A DNA stretch of 64,000 nt from Chlorophyllum brunneum (GCA_963576785.1 OY756145.1:2480001-2544000), one strand, 5' to 3'. Numbered from the stretch's first letter, positions 11,272 to 23,062 are shown. The notes: generated from the sequence alone by a model not told the origin. A program made the numbers and translations.

Positions 11272-11797
11272 GCAGAACGTCTGGTGAAACATGTTAGGAA
11301 TGCTCATGAACTTGAGAGCATATAGCCTATGGGTGGGAGTCTGAGCCTTTGGGCCGATGAATGTGAAGTCGGATGAGAAAAGAGGGGTACCCTTGTCAGG
11401 GTGCCATGGGACACCTAGAGGGGCAATCAGAGAGAGCGGTCATAGTTGCAAAGGAAATCGCCGTCTCGAAAAAGGCCGTCGGGGTCAGGATAACGCATAG
11501 CATCGAGATCGTCTTCGTACTTGACGATTGGGTCAACGCCAAACCGACGCCAGATATCAACCATGGCGTTAGCAATCAATCCGGCGTTGCTGCTAGCTGA
11601 AGAAGCACCGAATGGGTGTACGTGGTCGATATAGAAAAGTCCTGGTTGTCCTTGGACGACTAACCGGGCCTTATGGTACGGTGAGACAGGGCAGGTATGA
11701 TGGAACTTGGCGATATTGAAGGTGCAGAACGTCTGGTGAAACATGTTAGGAAAACTCACGAACTTGAGGACCTATGCCAGTGGGTCTGCGGGAATCT
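11272..11797. repeat. Direct repeat flanking a retroelement fragment
   Basis: About 11272-11344 and 11724-11797 share GCAGAACGTCTGGTGAAACA and continue identically for 9 more bases, then diverge gradually (CTCATGAACTTGAG against CTCACGAACTTGAG). The second copy lies inside the reverse-transcriptase-like frame on the minus strand. The first therefore looks like a detached piece of the same element. Confidence 0.7.
11427..11759 (-). mobile_element. Reverse-transcriptase fragment of a retroelement
   Basis: The minus-strand frame (no ATG at its start) reads RLVVQGQPGLFYIDHVHPFG, then ASSASSNAGLIANAMVDIW and VDPIVKYEDDLDAMRYP. The order F-(I/V)-D-H-x2-PFG, then a small-residue-rich helix, then an aromatic-x-DD catalytic motif, is characteristic of reverse-transcriptase domains of agaricomycete retroelements, which I believe to be DIRS- or Ty3-like. 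Only about 110 residues remain, with no RNase H, recombinase or terminal repeats. It is a dead fragment just downstream of the laccase. Confidence 0.65.
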
Positions 11798-11916
11798 GGG
11801 TGTGTGGGATAGCCGAAGCTTAAGCTCGGGCCATCGAGCACAGTAAACGAAATTTCTTTAGCACATGCAGCCCCACCCGACTTCAAGTTGTAGTTTATAT
11901 CATACTAGTCAGCATC

Positions 11917-11988
11917 ACGTCGATGGTGAAGTGGTTATCATGCTTGCCTTCCAAGCAAGCGGCACGGGTTCGATTCCCGTTCGACGTA
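11917..11988 (+). tRNA. tRNA-Gly (anticodon UCC)
   Basis: The sequence folds as a cloverleaf: acceptor ACGTCGA pairs with TCGACGT, anticodon stem CTTGC/GCAAG encloses CTTCCAA with anticodon TCC, and the T arm is ACGGG-TTCGATT-CCCGT. There is no intron. The discriminator base is A at 11988. Confidence 0.93.
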
Positions 11989-12202
11989 TTTCCAACTTTT
12001 GTTTTTTCACCCAGCCCGTCTATTATTTTGCAATCCGTCTCTGGCAGTGTTCCATTTTACAACAATATTAGACTAGTTATTTATAATAGATTTAAAGCGG
12101 TAAACCAACAACGTATATTATAACCAAGACCCGGCGACAAGGACTGGCTGTTCGCGCAAGATCTCTCTGTAAAAAATATAAATACTACCACACCCCCAAA
12201 CC

Positions 12203-13594
12203 TCAAAACATGCTACCAAACGTCCTTCCACATCCACCACAAACCGGGCAATTGATATTATCAATCACAACGTTCACCGTACCCTTCCCACCACAACTCC
12301 AACATCGATTCCCACCTATTCTCGGATCACCAGGTCTATAAACCACGGCATTATGCGGAGGAGCTCCATACCCCGGCGAGATAAAGGGTACCGACTGTCC
12401 TCGATCATAAGATCTATGTGGAGGAGCAGAATGATAACCATTGAGATTAGGTCGAGGTGGAAGTGCTGGTACTTGACGACGAGGAGGGCCACCTATATGT
12501 TGAGGAAGAGGTTTTTGAAGGTTGATATTCTGAGTGTTTGATGTGGTGGATGATGAGGAATAGGAGTATGCGAGAGGGCCGGAGAAGGGTTTGCCGTATT
12601 TTGTCCAGCATTTTCTACATGGCCGAATGGGATCGTAATGTTTGTACCCCGTATTGTGACCTGGATAGAAATTGATCGCGGAGCAAGCGCCTGGTTAAAA
12701 TAAGCACTTACACTTCTCACAACTATAACCCTTCGGGTAGACTAGCAGCTGTCCGTCATGAAGTAAGGGTCTACCTGGCACCGGTGTCGTAGTAGGTCCC
12801 CCGTTGTCTGGTGAACGTTGCGGTGGAGAGGTATTATTCTGCGTCTGCGAACCTTGACCCCCGTTTCCTTCGGAGACTAGTTCACCCCCAGTCCCAGCAG
12901 CATAAAAATCTCTAGCAAAGTCGGAGGATTCAGGATTCGCTGGATTGGACAACGACGATGAACGTTGACGACGTGGGGGAAGAGGTGGAGGACTTCGAGT
13001 TGATGATGATGAAACAGGGCTCGGAACTCGGCGAGATGATGACGCCCGTGTCGTGCCTGGGTATGACGACCAGGATGTACCAGTCCTCTGAGGATAAACA
13101 TATTGCCGATTGCCTACACCTGTCGTGTGTCTCTCTATCTGATTTGCAATCTGGTCAATCGACTCCGAAAGTTGTTGCAAAATGCCTCTACCGCGATTCG
13201 AAGCGCTCGTCGGTTGAGGAGATAGGTACGTCGTTTGGTTGGGTCGTGGTTGAGGAGGTTGTTGAGGTGCGCGATGAGGCACTTGTTGGAAAGCCCGAGA
13301 TGGACCGTATTCAACCGTCGTCTCTCCTTGGAGCGGATCCGCTCGTGGGGTGTATGGCGGTGGTTCGTCTAGTGGATCAATAGAATGTGACGTCATGTTG
13401 GCGGTCGTGTTGCTCATTGCTGAGTCCGAGTTCAAAATGTTCTCTTGTTGTGAAGTAGTTTGGTTTGAATTACTGGGTGGAGTGAGTGATACAGAGTGAC
13501 CCGACAACGATGTCGTCGCTGCGCTTCCGCTCTGGGTGTCCCCCGGCTGTGATGCGCGCGGATTCGTCCTAAAAGAGTCCATTTGGCTCAGCAT
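12203..13594 (-). CDS. HUA1: Hua1-like proline-rich zinc-ribbon protein
   Basis: Two exons (13594-12712 and 12660-12203) are joined in phase. The N-terminal half is disordered and rich in Ser, Pro and Gln, with a PPPY motif (DEPPPYTPRAD) of the kind bound by WW domains of Rsp5/Nedd4 ubiquitin ligases. The C-terminal half has GRPLLHDGQLLVYPKGYSC, then paired cysteines (CEKCHNTGYK, PCRKCW), a proline-rich linker, PGDPRIGGNRCWSCGGKG and a final NCPVCGGCGRTFG. This matches yeast Hua1, a cytosolic protein with a DnaJ-like zinc finger implicated in actin-patch and endocytic adaptor work. The start is uncertain: ATGs at 13594, 13582 and 13708 are all in frame, and I chose 13594. The frame is intact. 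Confidence 0.75.
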
Positions 13595-13952
13595 GGTGGT
13601 TAGTGACGAAGAGGGTGCACTTACTCTGGTAATGATATATACTGCGGACCGGCTGGTGACCGATGGTTGGTAGGTGAGAAGTGCTCCTGGCAGTGCAAGG
13701 TCAGACATGCACGTGATCCGAACTCCTGTCCGTAGTTGGCTATGCAACGTTCAACCCAACGATGGAATCCATCACCAGGGGACTCAAGACTGTGAAAGCA
13801 AGTGCGATGCTCAGAGATGTTTGTCAGTGTCGGCGATGCTGACTCAAGTCACCAAATCAAATGTGAATGGATTCTCAAATCACTGCCGAAATCTCCGAAC
13901 CAGTGAGATAATTATGCTCTGGGCGTATCGTATAGTTGTAGTATGTAACATA

Positions 13953-15369
13953 TTAACAATAAGTCAATGTCCTTGGGGATGATGGCGTACTGATTGTCAG
14001 GCCCAGTTGTATCACAATGCTGTGGGGGTTGTATCGCGGACTGCGCTGGCATAATGCCAAAGCGAGGTAAACTCGCGAGTGCGCAGTTCATGCATTATCC
14101 TAGGTTGCCAAGCACCTCGAACGAAGGACTCAGGTATACCCTGCCTAACGAGTACAGACCGAACGGCATCAAAAGCCTACGGAAGCAGTTGAGAAAAGGA
14201 CAGATAGGCTATAATTAGATGTCCCACCTTCAAATAATTGATGCAAATAAGCTCCTTCACGTCCTGGTCCATACTGGAGAGTACAACATCTTCCGACCAG
14301 GAAACGTCCATCCAAAGGTCTCGCAACGTGACTTCGGTCAAGTGTCTCGAACCTTTGGCCATTTTATCCAACTGTTGATAATCGGGACTCTCCAGACCTT
14401 GACCGAAAGCACGAAGCCATCCAGCGAACCACGAGACATCCACATTAGCATCACCCCTGCGTAAGTTCCGTTCGGGACTGATAGATTGGTCGTATACAAA
14501 GGGTTTGACCCGTTGTTTTAACCGGTCAAAAGAACCTTGCGATAGTTCGCCATCTGCCAATAGGAGAATACCACCTAAGTTATACAAAGTTAGCTCAAGA
14601 GATCACGGGAGAATTTACGACTGTACCCGGCTTAAGACAACGAGCCATGTGTTCTATGAGGTTCTGAGGTTCGTTTACCTGTAAGTACCATCGGTATCAA
14701 CGTAAACTACTCGAGAATCAACTTAGACGACCCACATGCTGAAGTACAGCTCGGCATTGGATGACATCGAATCGACCTGTAAACTCAACCGGAAGACCAT
14801 GAGAGAGGTCGCATTTCGTGAATCTGATCAGGGTGTAAATCCTGTGCCGGGCCTAGCTGACGAAGGGAATAGGACACACGTGTAATTTCGAGGCAGTATT
14901 CTAGATGAAGTTTAGAAAAGGCGCATATATTCACCCGCGATTGAACGTACGGATTCCCAACGTTCCAGTCGGTAAGGTCGAGCCCGGTGACTCGAGCACC
15001 AGAAAATCGTTTGCACATTTCTATTGCCCTACAATTGAGCGAGTCAGCGAACCCTTAAAAAACAAGGCGAGCAAGCACACGAACCATATCCCAGTCCCAC
15101 AACCTACATCCAAGACTTCTGGAGAAGGCATCAATTTAAGACGCCGTTCAACCGCGCCTTGTAAGTCTGCGGGATACAAATCGCCAATCAATCTCGTCCA
15201 AATCCGATGTTGAAGGTTCAATCGCTAAATAGATGAATATATGCGCATTAGCTCATAAGAGTACGGATATGATAACCAGCGGACTTGCCTGAGACTCAGG
15301 AAGATCATTTGGCAGTTTGTATGGATGAGGGCCAGCCTTGAGACCAGAAGAGGAATTCGAAGACATCAT
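13953..15369 (-). CDS. SAM-dependent methyltransferase MT1 (LaeA/UMTA-like)
   Basis: First of five paralogous methyltransferases in the window. The N-terminus has PHPYKLPNDLPESQ, then RLNLQHRIWTRLIGDLYP. Motif I is VLDVGCGTGIW, followed by AIEMCKRFSGARVTGLDLTDW. The later FDVIQCRAVLQHV and LKPGGILLLADGE are the usual motifs IV-V of class I enzymes. Substrate is unknown; such proteins act on secondary metabolites or as regulators like LaeA. Intron 1 begins GCAAGT (GC-AG), and the gene has about eight exons. The C-terminal exon follows an intron near 14180-14220 and runs to TAA at 13953-13955. MT1 is the most divergent copy: it lacks the MxDP(A/G) first exon of the others. The exon arrangement around 14840-14930 is not fully resolved. 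Confidence 0.8.
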
Positions 15370-15657
15370 TGGAAAGCAAGAGTGAGTGATCCTCTGACTG
15401 CCAACCAATTTATAGGCGTGGCGTTGCTCACCTGTCCGTGGTTCGCGCTCTCCTACTTGGCATGAAGAGGATCATCGGGGATTTGGGGCCCCGGCGACTG
15501 GAGTCTGCTACGTCAGCTATCGTGATATGCATCCGGCTGAGGTATTTCTCGCTCTAGATTAGGCGCCCGCTATTGATGCATTAAGTGGAGGAAAGAAGAT
15601 CGTGTAGTGTGGATGCGATATTTTCGTCCTCCTGCCAAAAAGGAGTGGACATATTGG

Positions 15658-15731
15658 TGGCCAACGTGGGGATCGAACCCAAGACCTTCGCGTTATTAGC
15701 ACGACGCTCTAACCAACTGAGCTAGTCGGCC
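15658..15731 (-). tRNA. tRNA-Ile (anticodon AAU), copy 1
   Basis: Read on the minus strand it begins GGCCGACTAGCTCAGTTGGT. The anticodon loop CTAATAA gives AAT, and the T loop is TTCGATC. Acceptor GGCCGAC pairs with GTTGGCC (one G-U), with discriminator A. There is no intron. The sequence is identical to the copy at 63715-63788. Confidence 0.93.
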
Positions 15732-17722
15732 TCCGTACTTGATACTTGATACTTCTCCTCAAATATATGGACGAGCAAGCGCGTGGTTGTGAGGCGCACT
15801 TGGAGAATCAAGAATTCGGGAGGGGCATGCGGGTTCCTGGTTTTGAATTCCTGTCTTGTTCGTTTGGTCGGTGGTCTGACCGGACAGAGACGGAGGAGCG
15901 GATGAACAAGGAGGCCCATTGCCTTTTGGTCGATGGGGTGAATTGCCCCTGAAGTCGCACCTGGCAATACCGCCCAACGATCAAACTCTCCTCACTGAGG
16001 GGATGGCTTGATGTCCTGGAGCGGTAAATTAACTTGCATGCATGAGTAGTGTTTCTGTGATAGTATAGAGCGCAAGCTCAAGTGTCAGAAGCCATTCCAA
16101 AACCACCGACACGAGGGAGGAACGTCCATCCGCGGAAAATGGTATAGGACAGAGAAAATCGTCAATCTTAACAAACAGAGACCGAAAGTGTGGATTCGGT
16201 GAGGCACGAAGGAAGTCGTTTGTAGGTCTTTTCACTACGTCCGCCTGAGATAATCGCGTGATAAACCATTAATAATGAACGACTTTCGTGGACCTTGGTA
16301 ATTCGTTGTCTGTAATCCGGATCAACATAGACAGACAGTTAGCCTCAGGCAAGAATCAAACTTCAACACAAGCCAGTGTTTCAATAACAAATTTGCCGGA
16401 ACGATTGGGTAGAGGAGGAAGTCCCAAGACGATATGTGATAGAATCGGAATTACGCTCAAGTAACATCTTCACGATCAGGAACCTCAATGACTGAATGAT
16501 GTCTGCCTAAGAGGCTATAGAATGTACGTTGGTCAAAACAGAGGAGGCAGGGTTCTCAAGAACTACATGCCTTTCAGGTTTGTGACTGATCGTGGGAACA
16601 CAATATCCTTACACCTTATGAATTGGGCACCCTTCCGCCACACAGGACCGCAAGGGCGAGCTGCCTGGACCAACGCCCTGCGTTCCAAATTCGACGCAAG
16701 AGTCCAAGCCAAAGACATTGAAAAGGACTATTCATGTGGGAATTGGTCGACTCAGTGACTTCGCCGACCATTTCGCGGTCAGCTCTGTCATCGCAATGAC
16801 GAGTCTCAGCTTCCTCTGTCTATTCCGTGACTGGACGTCTCTCCACCACAGTGGCGTCTGAGTGTGGTCAAGGACAGACACATCCCCGTTCCGAGCCTTT
16901 CTGGCTACCCAATGTGACATTGCATGATGCCAACGGGAAGACTATCTAATTTTCTGATCAGCCGCTGTGCCAAACGCCAAGTCAAGATCGTGCATTCTTG
17001 CGCTGTAGCATTTTGTTACCATCAGCAATGAGACCTTGCCAGGATGAAGTCGGCATTTTTACCGCCATCAGCTCCCATTGTTCTTGTCGATTTCATTATC
17101 GCCATCCAAACTAGAACGGTCTGAGCCGACCTGACCCAGTGATACACGGTTTCCAGTCGCCGACGGTGTTTCATTAATCATTAGCAAGCGCTCTATACAG
17201 GGAAATTGTTTGTGGAAGTAAGGCGAGACCCTCTTTTTTTGATTCATTACCCACACAAGTCGAGGTACTTGATGATGACCGCACTAAGCTCGGGAAACAC
17301 GCCTCAAGCATGCTTCTCCAAATCTGGGACGAGCTGTCAGTAATGTTACGAGCTTCTATATCTTATTCGGCTTGGCCTAGAGGTAGGTCCTCTCGTACTA
17401 TTAATCATCGCGAAGGTGATAAATTTCACTCTGTTGTCAAGGTCTACTTCCTCGTGTTCCAAAGCTCTTCCTTGATATGCTAGGCCCTCACCCGCTCTCG
17501 AATGGCGCGGATAAGTGGATACTGCGCACAGGTAACGATCAAGCACGCGTTTTTCATGAGACGACGCAGGGCTGGACTCGCATTTTGAAACCTCGGCTTG
17601 GAGATTCCCATCGAAACGGCAACAAGATCACCGCAACCTAAAAGTCAGTGTAACAGCGGCAGAAGCTCCGCGGAGACTAAGGCTATTGAGGCAAGGAGTA
17701 TGCAATATACACCCCCAAGTCC
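15732..17722. other. No gene recognised
   Basis: The stretch between tRNA-Ile and the Kre9-like gene has only short frames. I found no motif, tRNA or spliced model. A 14-base match to the LSU rRNA sarcin-ricin loop near 17386 is discussed under rejected items. Confidence 0.5.
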
Positions 17723-17730
17723 TATAAAAG
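17723..17730 (+). promoter_or_regulatory. TATA box of the Kre9-like gene
   Basis: TATAAAAG, a full consensus, lies 59 bp upstream of the start codon at 17782. It suggests a strongly or conditionally expressed gene. Confidence 0.6.
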
Positions 17731-17781
17731 GGGGAGTGCAACGGTTCGAATGACTGGCAACAAGTCGTTGTTTTGCTAATC

Positions 17782-18259
17782 ATGCAAGTCGTCTTCGCTG
17801 CACTTCTGCTCTCCTTCGTGACCTCCTCCCTCGCCTACTTGGTCCACGTCCCGAACGACAATCAAGGCTGGACCCCCCATGGCCCACAACCGTGAGTATG
17901 GTTGCGCTCACTTCCTTACCACTGTTGACCACGTTACTACAGTCTCAAATGGGACCGTGTCGACACTGATCCTCAATCTTTCACTGTTTTCCTTACCAAC
18001 CAGGTATGCCTTTCAGTACACCATGATTACCCTCGACTGCTCATGATCACTAACTGCTTTTTCCATTTATTAGGATCGCAGCGTTCTCCCCCACGATTTC
18101 GTTGTTGCCAAGTATGTTGATGGCACCCGGCTCTCTACTAAGATCTACCCTCCTCCTGGTGGGTTCCCCACTGGCGACCACTTCCGCGTGAACCTCGTCA
18201 AGAGCGAAAGGGAACCTCACACTATCTATGCCCAGTCCAATGAATTCTCCATTGCATGA
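17782..18259 (+). CDS. Small secreted protein with Kre9/Knh1-like domain
   Basis: Three exons (17782-17891, 17943-18003 and 18074-18259) encode 118 residues. The signal peptide is about 18-20 residues (MQVVFAALLLSFVTSSLAYL). The mature part contains LKWDRVDTDPQSFTVFLTN, DRSVLPHDFVVAKYV and GDHFRVNLVKSE, then ends at SNEFSIA. This W-x(R)-V-x-TDP...NQD-x-S...G-x-FRVNLV layout fits the small secreted, Kre9/Knh1-like beta-sandwich family common in agarics (I believe PF10342). Unlike longer members it has no serine/threonine-rich tail or GPI signal, so it is probably released or held in the wall by contacts. A role in wall beta-glucan is inferred from Kre9 only. Confidence 0.8.
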
Positions 18260-18923
18260 TATCGTTCCAATCCCTACTTAGACTTACTACGAATTTTGTC
18301 GCATTTGTTATGAATTAGTATTTAGAAAAAGCGGATTGTGTTGAACGTATCTTTGTAGTCATGATGTTGTCTTCGAGGGGTCTGAGCATAGCTAATAGTA
18401 AACGTGAAAAAACTTTTAGTTAGTGCATCAGATGTCAAATTTTGAATTTCATCGAGATGAGACTCCCTGAACCTGTTCGTTTGCAACCCCATGGTTTGGT
18501 TGACTGAGACAAATAAAAATTTGGCTTGAAAAAGCAACCATCTTGACAAGGACTTTAGAGCCCAAAAGAGAAAAGGAATGATCGTAAACCCCATGCTTTG
18601 ATTTGCGACTTTGCAACCGAACAGAGATTTATTGATGGAACTTGGCGTAGGGTTAGCAGGCAAAGTAGATGAGACAAATTGCATCTGTCGAGCAGCTAAA
18701 TTCTCTGGATCTCAAAGACCAACCTCTTCCTGATTAAACCATCACCATATATACAAAACTCACCATATATCCCTGGGCATAGAATTCAATCCCTCCACCG
18801 GCACCAACACGGCAATCCGATTATTATTCACTGATGGACACCAGCAGCCGACACTGGCACAAAGTGGCAATTCGTAACGCAGTCATTGCTTAGCCCTTTC
18901 TCTCTTCCTCTCACACCCCACCA
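18260..18923. other. Intergenic, nothing recognised
   Basis: AT-rich spacer between the Kre9-like gene and the F-box pseudogene, with no convincing frame on either strand. Confidence 0.5.
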
Positions 18924-20366
18924 ATGGCCCACCGGGACAAGATCTACCCCCTCTGCGGTGTATCTCCATGCGGACCTCAACAACTAACAATCAACTTTGA
19001 CAACCTTGTCGCCGACCTCGTTGATCTCCTCCAACACTTTCCCAAGATACTCTCAAAAATCGAAACGGAAGATGATTTACGACTATACCTGGACAAAATC
19101 CTCGACTAAAGAGTCCCGGAAGATTATGAAGAAATGCCTCATGCATCTACTGGCTGCGTCACCATTGGGTATGTCGACAATGACGGAGAAACAGTTCGTG
19201 AAGTAGTCGATGATCTAGTAATCAAATACCGTTTTCCTGATGGGAAGTTTGTCACAACCCAAGTTGTGGACGATCATGATTGTTTGGGGGTAGAAGTGGC
19301 CAAGAAAACCAATCCTAATACCGGAGAAATGGAAGAAGTCGAGGAGGAAAAAACTTCACGGGCGAGTGCTACTTTTCAAAAAGGCTTTGGGGACTTTTTC
19401 TTGTCTGCGTGTTGCCTTGGGTTCTTTGGGTTCTTGGAGGAGTGGATTGATCGTGCCCGATTACCACCTATGTGGAATACCCGTCAATTATCATTCGTCG
19501 GAGAGTTATGGGAGATATTCAATTCAAGGGAAACTGGAAGGCGTCAGTACTCCCTCTTAGGGACATCTTGCTCTACAGCACACTCATAATGAACACAGAT
19601 AAGAGTGGTTGTTTCGAGTGGCTAGATCCAGGAGGTCCCGAACAAAAACTCGATTCACAAACACAATACTATTTTGCAGGGGTACCCAAAGAGGAAATCT
19701 ATCCAGCAAAGACTGCAGAGGCATTGATGAATGATTACATTTAATGGGGGCTGTATATGAAGATTATGGATATTGGATGTTCGTCACCCCTCATGAGTGA
19801 GCCCCTTGGGATTCCAATACATGTTCGACAGGCTAAATCCTTATTCCTTACCCATAGCTGGCCTCGCGCGGCTTCGGCGTGTCCACTCGTGCCTCTGAAA
19901 CCTCACCCCTATTTGGTTGCTCCTCTATTGAGATTCTGTGCCAGATATTCAGTTGGCTCCCAAATTTCTGGACTTATCTTAACCTCAAGCTGGTATCCAA
20001 ACGATTACATGACTTCGTTTCGAATACAAGATTCACTTACACGGTCCTGAGAGAGAGATATTGCAACCTGACCCAGGACGAGGAATGTTCTGGGTCCATC
20101 CAATCATCAAGCAGCCAAAGGATTTGGGTAATTCAACGACGCGGTCAAGTCGTGGTCAACCTTGACCGCTTCTTCGTCGGGGGAGGAGATCGAACAGGGA
20201 GGTATTTTTCATCACGGGTTTCCTCTCATCCAATTCGTTCGTGCATTGTATACGAGAAATTCCCCGCGCAATCGTAAGCGACTATGGAACTCGAGGATGT
20301 GTGGATCGATTATCGGAGGAATGGATGGAAGGTGAATCGATTTGGTTTACCATATCCAGACCCGTA
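18924..20366 (+). pseudogene. Decayed F-box protein gene (tandem copy of the 20624 gene)
   Basis: It parallels the downstream gene along its whole length: an N-terminal YPLCGVSPCGP zinc-like motif, EEWIDRARLPPMW, SFVGELWEIF and the F-box-like LKLVSKRLHDFVSN. It is broken in several places. A nonsense TAA at 19107-19109 stands where the intact copy has GAA (KILD* against AILDERVPEDY). Exon 2 ends in NDYI and a stop after an indel near 19735, where the intact gene encodes a GSDEEEV segment. Exon 3 lacks roughly 35 bases after TGGCCTCGCGC. Further stops follow beyond 20040. The donor GTCAGT and acceptor ACACAG of the first intron survive. Decay looks recent, because long stretches remain near-identical. 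Confidence 0.8.
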
Positions 20367-20623
20367 GACGGGGTGGTATTCTTATTCAGTAAGTCGGTGT
20401 AGCTTAGTTTGGTGTTCAGAAGAGAAAAGGAACCTTATGCTTTGTGTGGGTAGGCTAGCGAATTTGAGGGGGGGAACATGGCGATGGAGTACGAGTTGGA
20501 CTTCAAGAGCTGTTCATTATGTAAATTCGTAATATTGGCGCTGTCCTCGCACAGCCGAGTTGGTACGTCCCAATGAACCGCTCTGCCGAAACCCCCTACA
20601 TTTCGACTATATAACTGTCACAT

Positions 20624-22210
20624 ATGTCTGATGCTGCGGTTTCTTCAATCCCTTCCTACATCCTTCACACTACCACTCCGATGAAGGATTTCGACGAAGT
20701 CTGTCCCCTCTGCGGAGTAGCCGTAAATGGACCTAGAAACCTAGCATTCGATCTCGACTACACCATCTCCGGTCTCGTCGACACTCTCCTCTACCATTTT
20801 CCCAACATCCTCCCAAACATGCCAAAAATCGAAACAAAAGACGACCTGCAATCCCTTTTAAACGCAATCCTTGACGAAAGAGTTCCAGAGGATTATGATC
20901 AAATATCTGAAGCATTTAATGATTGTGCTGCCATTGGGTATTTCGACGATGACGGAGCGACAGTTTGTGAAATTGTCGATGATCCAATAATCAAGTTCCG
21001 TTTTCCTGATGGTCAATTCATCACAACTCGAGTAGTGGAAGATCCGAATTGTGGTGAATTCCGGATGGAAGTGATCAAGAAAACCAATTCTGATACTGGA
21101 GAAATGGAGGAAATCAGAGAAGAAAATATTACAAGGACAAGTGCTAGGTTTCAAAAAGGCTTTGGGAACTTTTTCTTGTCCAAATGTTGCCTTGGGTTTT
21201 TGGAAGGGTGGATTGATCGTGTGCGATTACCACCTATGTGGGATGGACGTCAATTATCATTCGTCGGGGAGTTATGGGAGATATTTAATTCGAGGGAAAT
21301 TGGAAGGTGTTAGTACTCCTTCCCAGTCTCTTCACGTTCTACAGCATACTCACAGTAAGATACAGGTAATAGTGGCTGTTTCGAATGGCTAGATCCTGGA
21401 GGCGCCGAACAAAAACTCGATCAAACACAATACTATCTTGCGGGGGTGGCCTACGAGGAGATCCATCCGGCAAAGACTGCAGAGGCATTGATAAATGGGT
21501 CTGACGAGGAAGAGGTAACCAAGGCTGTATATGAAGATTATGGATATTGGATGTTCGTCACACCACACGAGTGAGCCCTTCTAGTATTCCAATACAACCC
21601 CGGGGCGCTAAGTTTTATTTATGATAGCTGGCCTCGCGCCCCCGACGATCTGGATGATTTACAGGAGCTATCTACGCTCGGCTTCGACGTTCCCACTCGT
21701 GCTTCTGAATCCTCACTGCCATTCGGATCTCTCGCTCGCTTCTCGAGTGAAATTCTTGTCCAAATATTCGGTTGGTTCCCAACCGTCCAGACTTATCTCA
21801 ATCTCAAGTTGGTATCCAAACGACTACATGACCTGGTGTCGGATGCAAAATTCACTTGCATAGTCCTAAGAGCAATGTTACAACCCGATCCAGGACGAGG
21901 AATGTTTTGGATCTATCCTATCGAAACACAACCAGAGGAATCAAATAATTTCAGTGAAGCGGTCAAGTCCTGGTCGACGTTGACTTCATTATTGTCAGGA
22001 GAGGACATTGGCGAGGAGGATATATTTTTTCGTCATGAGTTCCCTCTCATCCAATTTGTCCATGCGTTGCATACGGGGAATTGTACGCGCAATCGTAAGC
22101 GGTTGTGGAATAGTGTGAAGGAACTTGAGGATGTATGGATTGATTATCGGAGGAATGGGTGGAGGGTGAATCGGTTTGGGGCACCATATCCAGAGTTGCG
22201 GGAGGAATAG
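20624..22210 (+). CDS. F-box family protein, intact tandem copy
   Basis: Three exons (20624-21308, 21366-21570 and 21628-22210) are joined in phase, giving about 490 residues. The N-terminus has VCPLCGVAVNGPRNL, a short Cys-x2-Cys region seen at the start of many agaric F-box proteins. The middle has WIDRVRLPPMW and SFVGELWEIFNS. The F-box follows in exon 3: SSEILVQIFGWFPTVQTYLN with LKLVSKRLHDLV. The C-terminal part has HEFPLIQFVHALH and WIDYRRNGWRVNRFGAPYPE. F-box proteins bring substrates to SCF ubiquitin ligases; its target is unknown. An in-frame ATG at 20681 aligns with the start of the pseudogene copy and may be the real start, giving a 19-residue shorter product. Confidence 0.75.
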
Positions 22211-22680
22211 TATAACATCAGTACATGAATGTCGTTATGTGAGAACAATTTATTGAGGGTCCACGACGAATGAATGATATACAAGAAACCGACCGCAAAG
22301 TTAAATATAGTACTGAGCCCTGTGGGCATTGATATCGCCCAAGGTCAGCAGAACAGACGTTTTCGCATAGTCCGGCTCGCCTGGTCTAAATGGCGGTAAA
22401 TTGTTAATCACGGACCATATTTTGATTATCCATCCGGGACTTGATGGAAAAGGTCATGCGTTCAATAGTGACACAGTAAAAAGCGCGTGGTGTGTTTCAT
22501 CAACGCATGTATCTGGTACACTTATAGAGTCATACAATAGACGCGGTTTATCTCACAAAGTACAGCCAACTATCAGAGTAAATTACGCAGCAAGGAATCT
22601 CGATTTCCTCCGCTTTAGTAGGGGGACACTGCACAGCCCGTCAGACAACCAATCGTACGACCTGTGAAAACGGGTACCAC
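22211..22680. other. Intergenic, nothing recognised
   Basis: No convincing frame, repeat or RNA was seen between the F-box gene and the small minus-strand gene. Confidence 0.5.
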
Positions 22681-22887
22681 TTAATATTTCTTCTTTCGCT
22701 CGTCATGGAGTGCGTCCTTGAGTTTTTGGAGCTGGACGGTCACGGCAGTATTACTGCCCTGGGAAGCAGTGGATCTGGCCTGGAAATCGTGTATAAAGGC
22801 CTCTATGCGCTTCTCTGTGGTTTTTGTAGATACTGGGGTGGAAGCTACGGCTTGGATGCGGACGGGAGGGTGGAGGGGCAAGTCCAT
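22681..22887 (-). CDS. Small 68-residue protein, function unknown
   Basis: A single-exon ATG frame ending in TAA. The product reads MDLPLHPPVRIQAVASTPVS, then KTTEKRIEAFIHDFQARST, a polar helix with TVQLQKLKDALHDERKKKY at the end. The amphipathic helical pattern, lack of low complexity and divergent placement 175 bp from ERG9 make it look like a genuine small nuclear or cytosolic gene, perhaps a helical subunit of a complex. I do not recognise the family. Overlapping frames on the plus strand are weaker. No splice site is needed. Confidence 0.5.
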   Translation of the reverse strand: MDLPLHPPVRIQAVASTPVSTKTTEKRIEAFIHDFQARSTASQGSNTAVTVQLQKLKDALHDERKKKY

Positions 22888-23062
22888 GGAGGTCTGAAGA
22901 TGAAAAGCGACAGGGCAAGGATGAGGTCACGTGCGAGGTACGGGAGTCGTACGAGGTGTGTAAAAAAGTTATATGCATCTCCACAAATTCCACTCTCCCT
23001 CCTCCCCTGCAATCTTCCCAACTCCATTTCCGCCTTTCTTTCCTCTACTCCCATCACTCGCC

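Noticed and set aside
17386..17399. 14-base match (reverse strand AGTACGAGAGGACC) to the sarcin-ricin loop of LSU rRNA
   Set aside because: The flanking sequence does not resemble any nuclear or mitochondrial LSU rRNA I can recall, so it is most likely coincidence.
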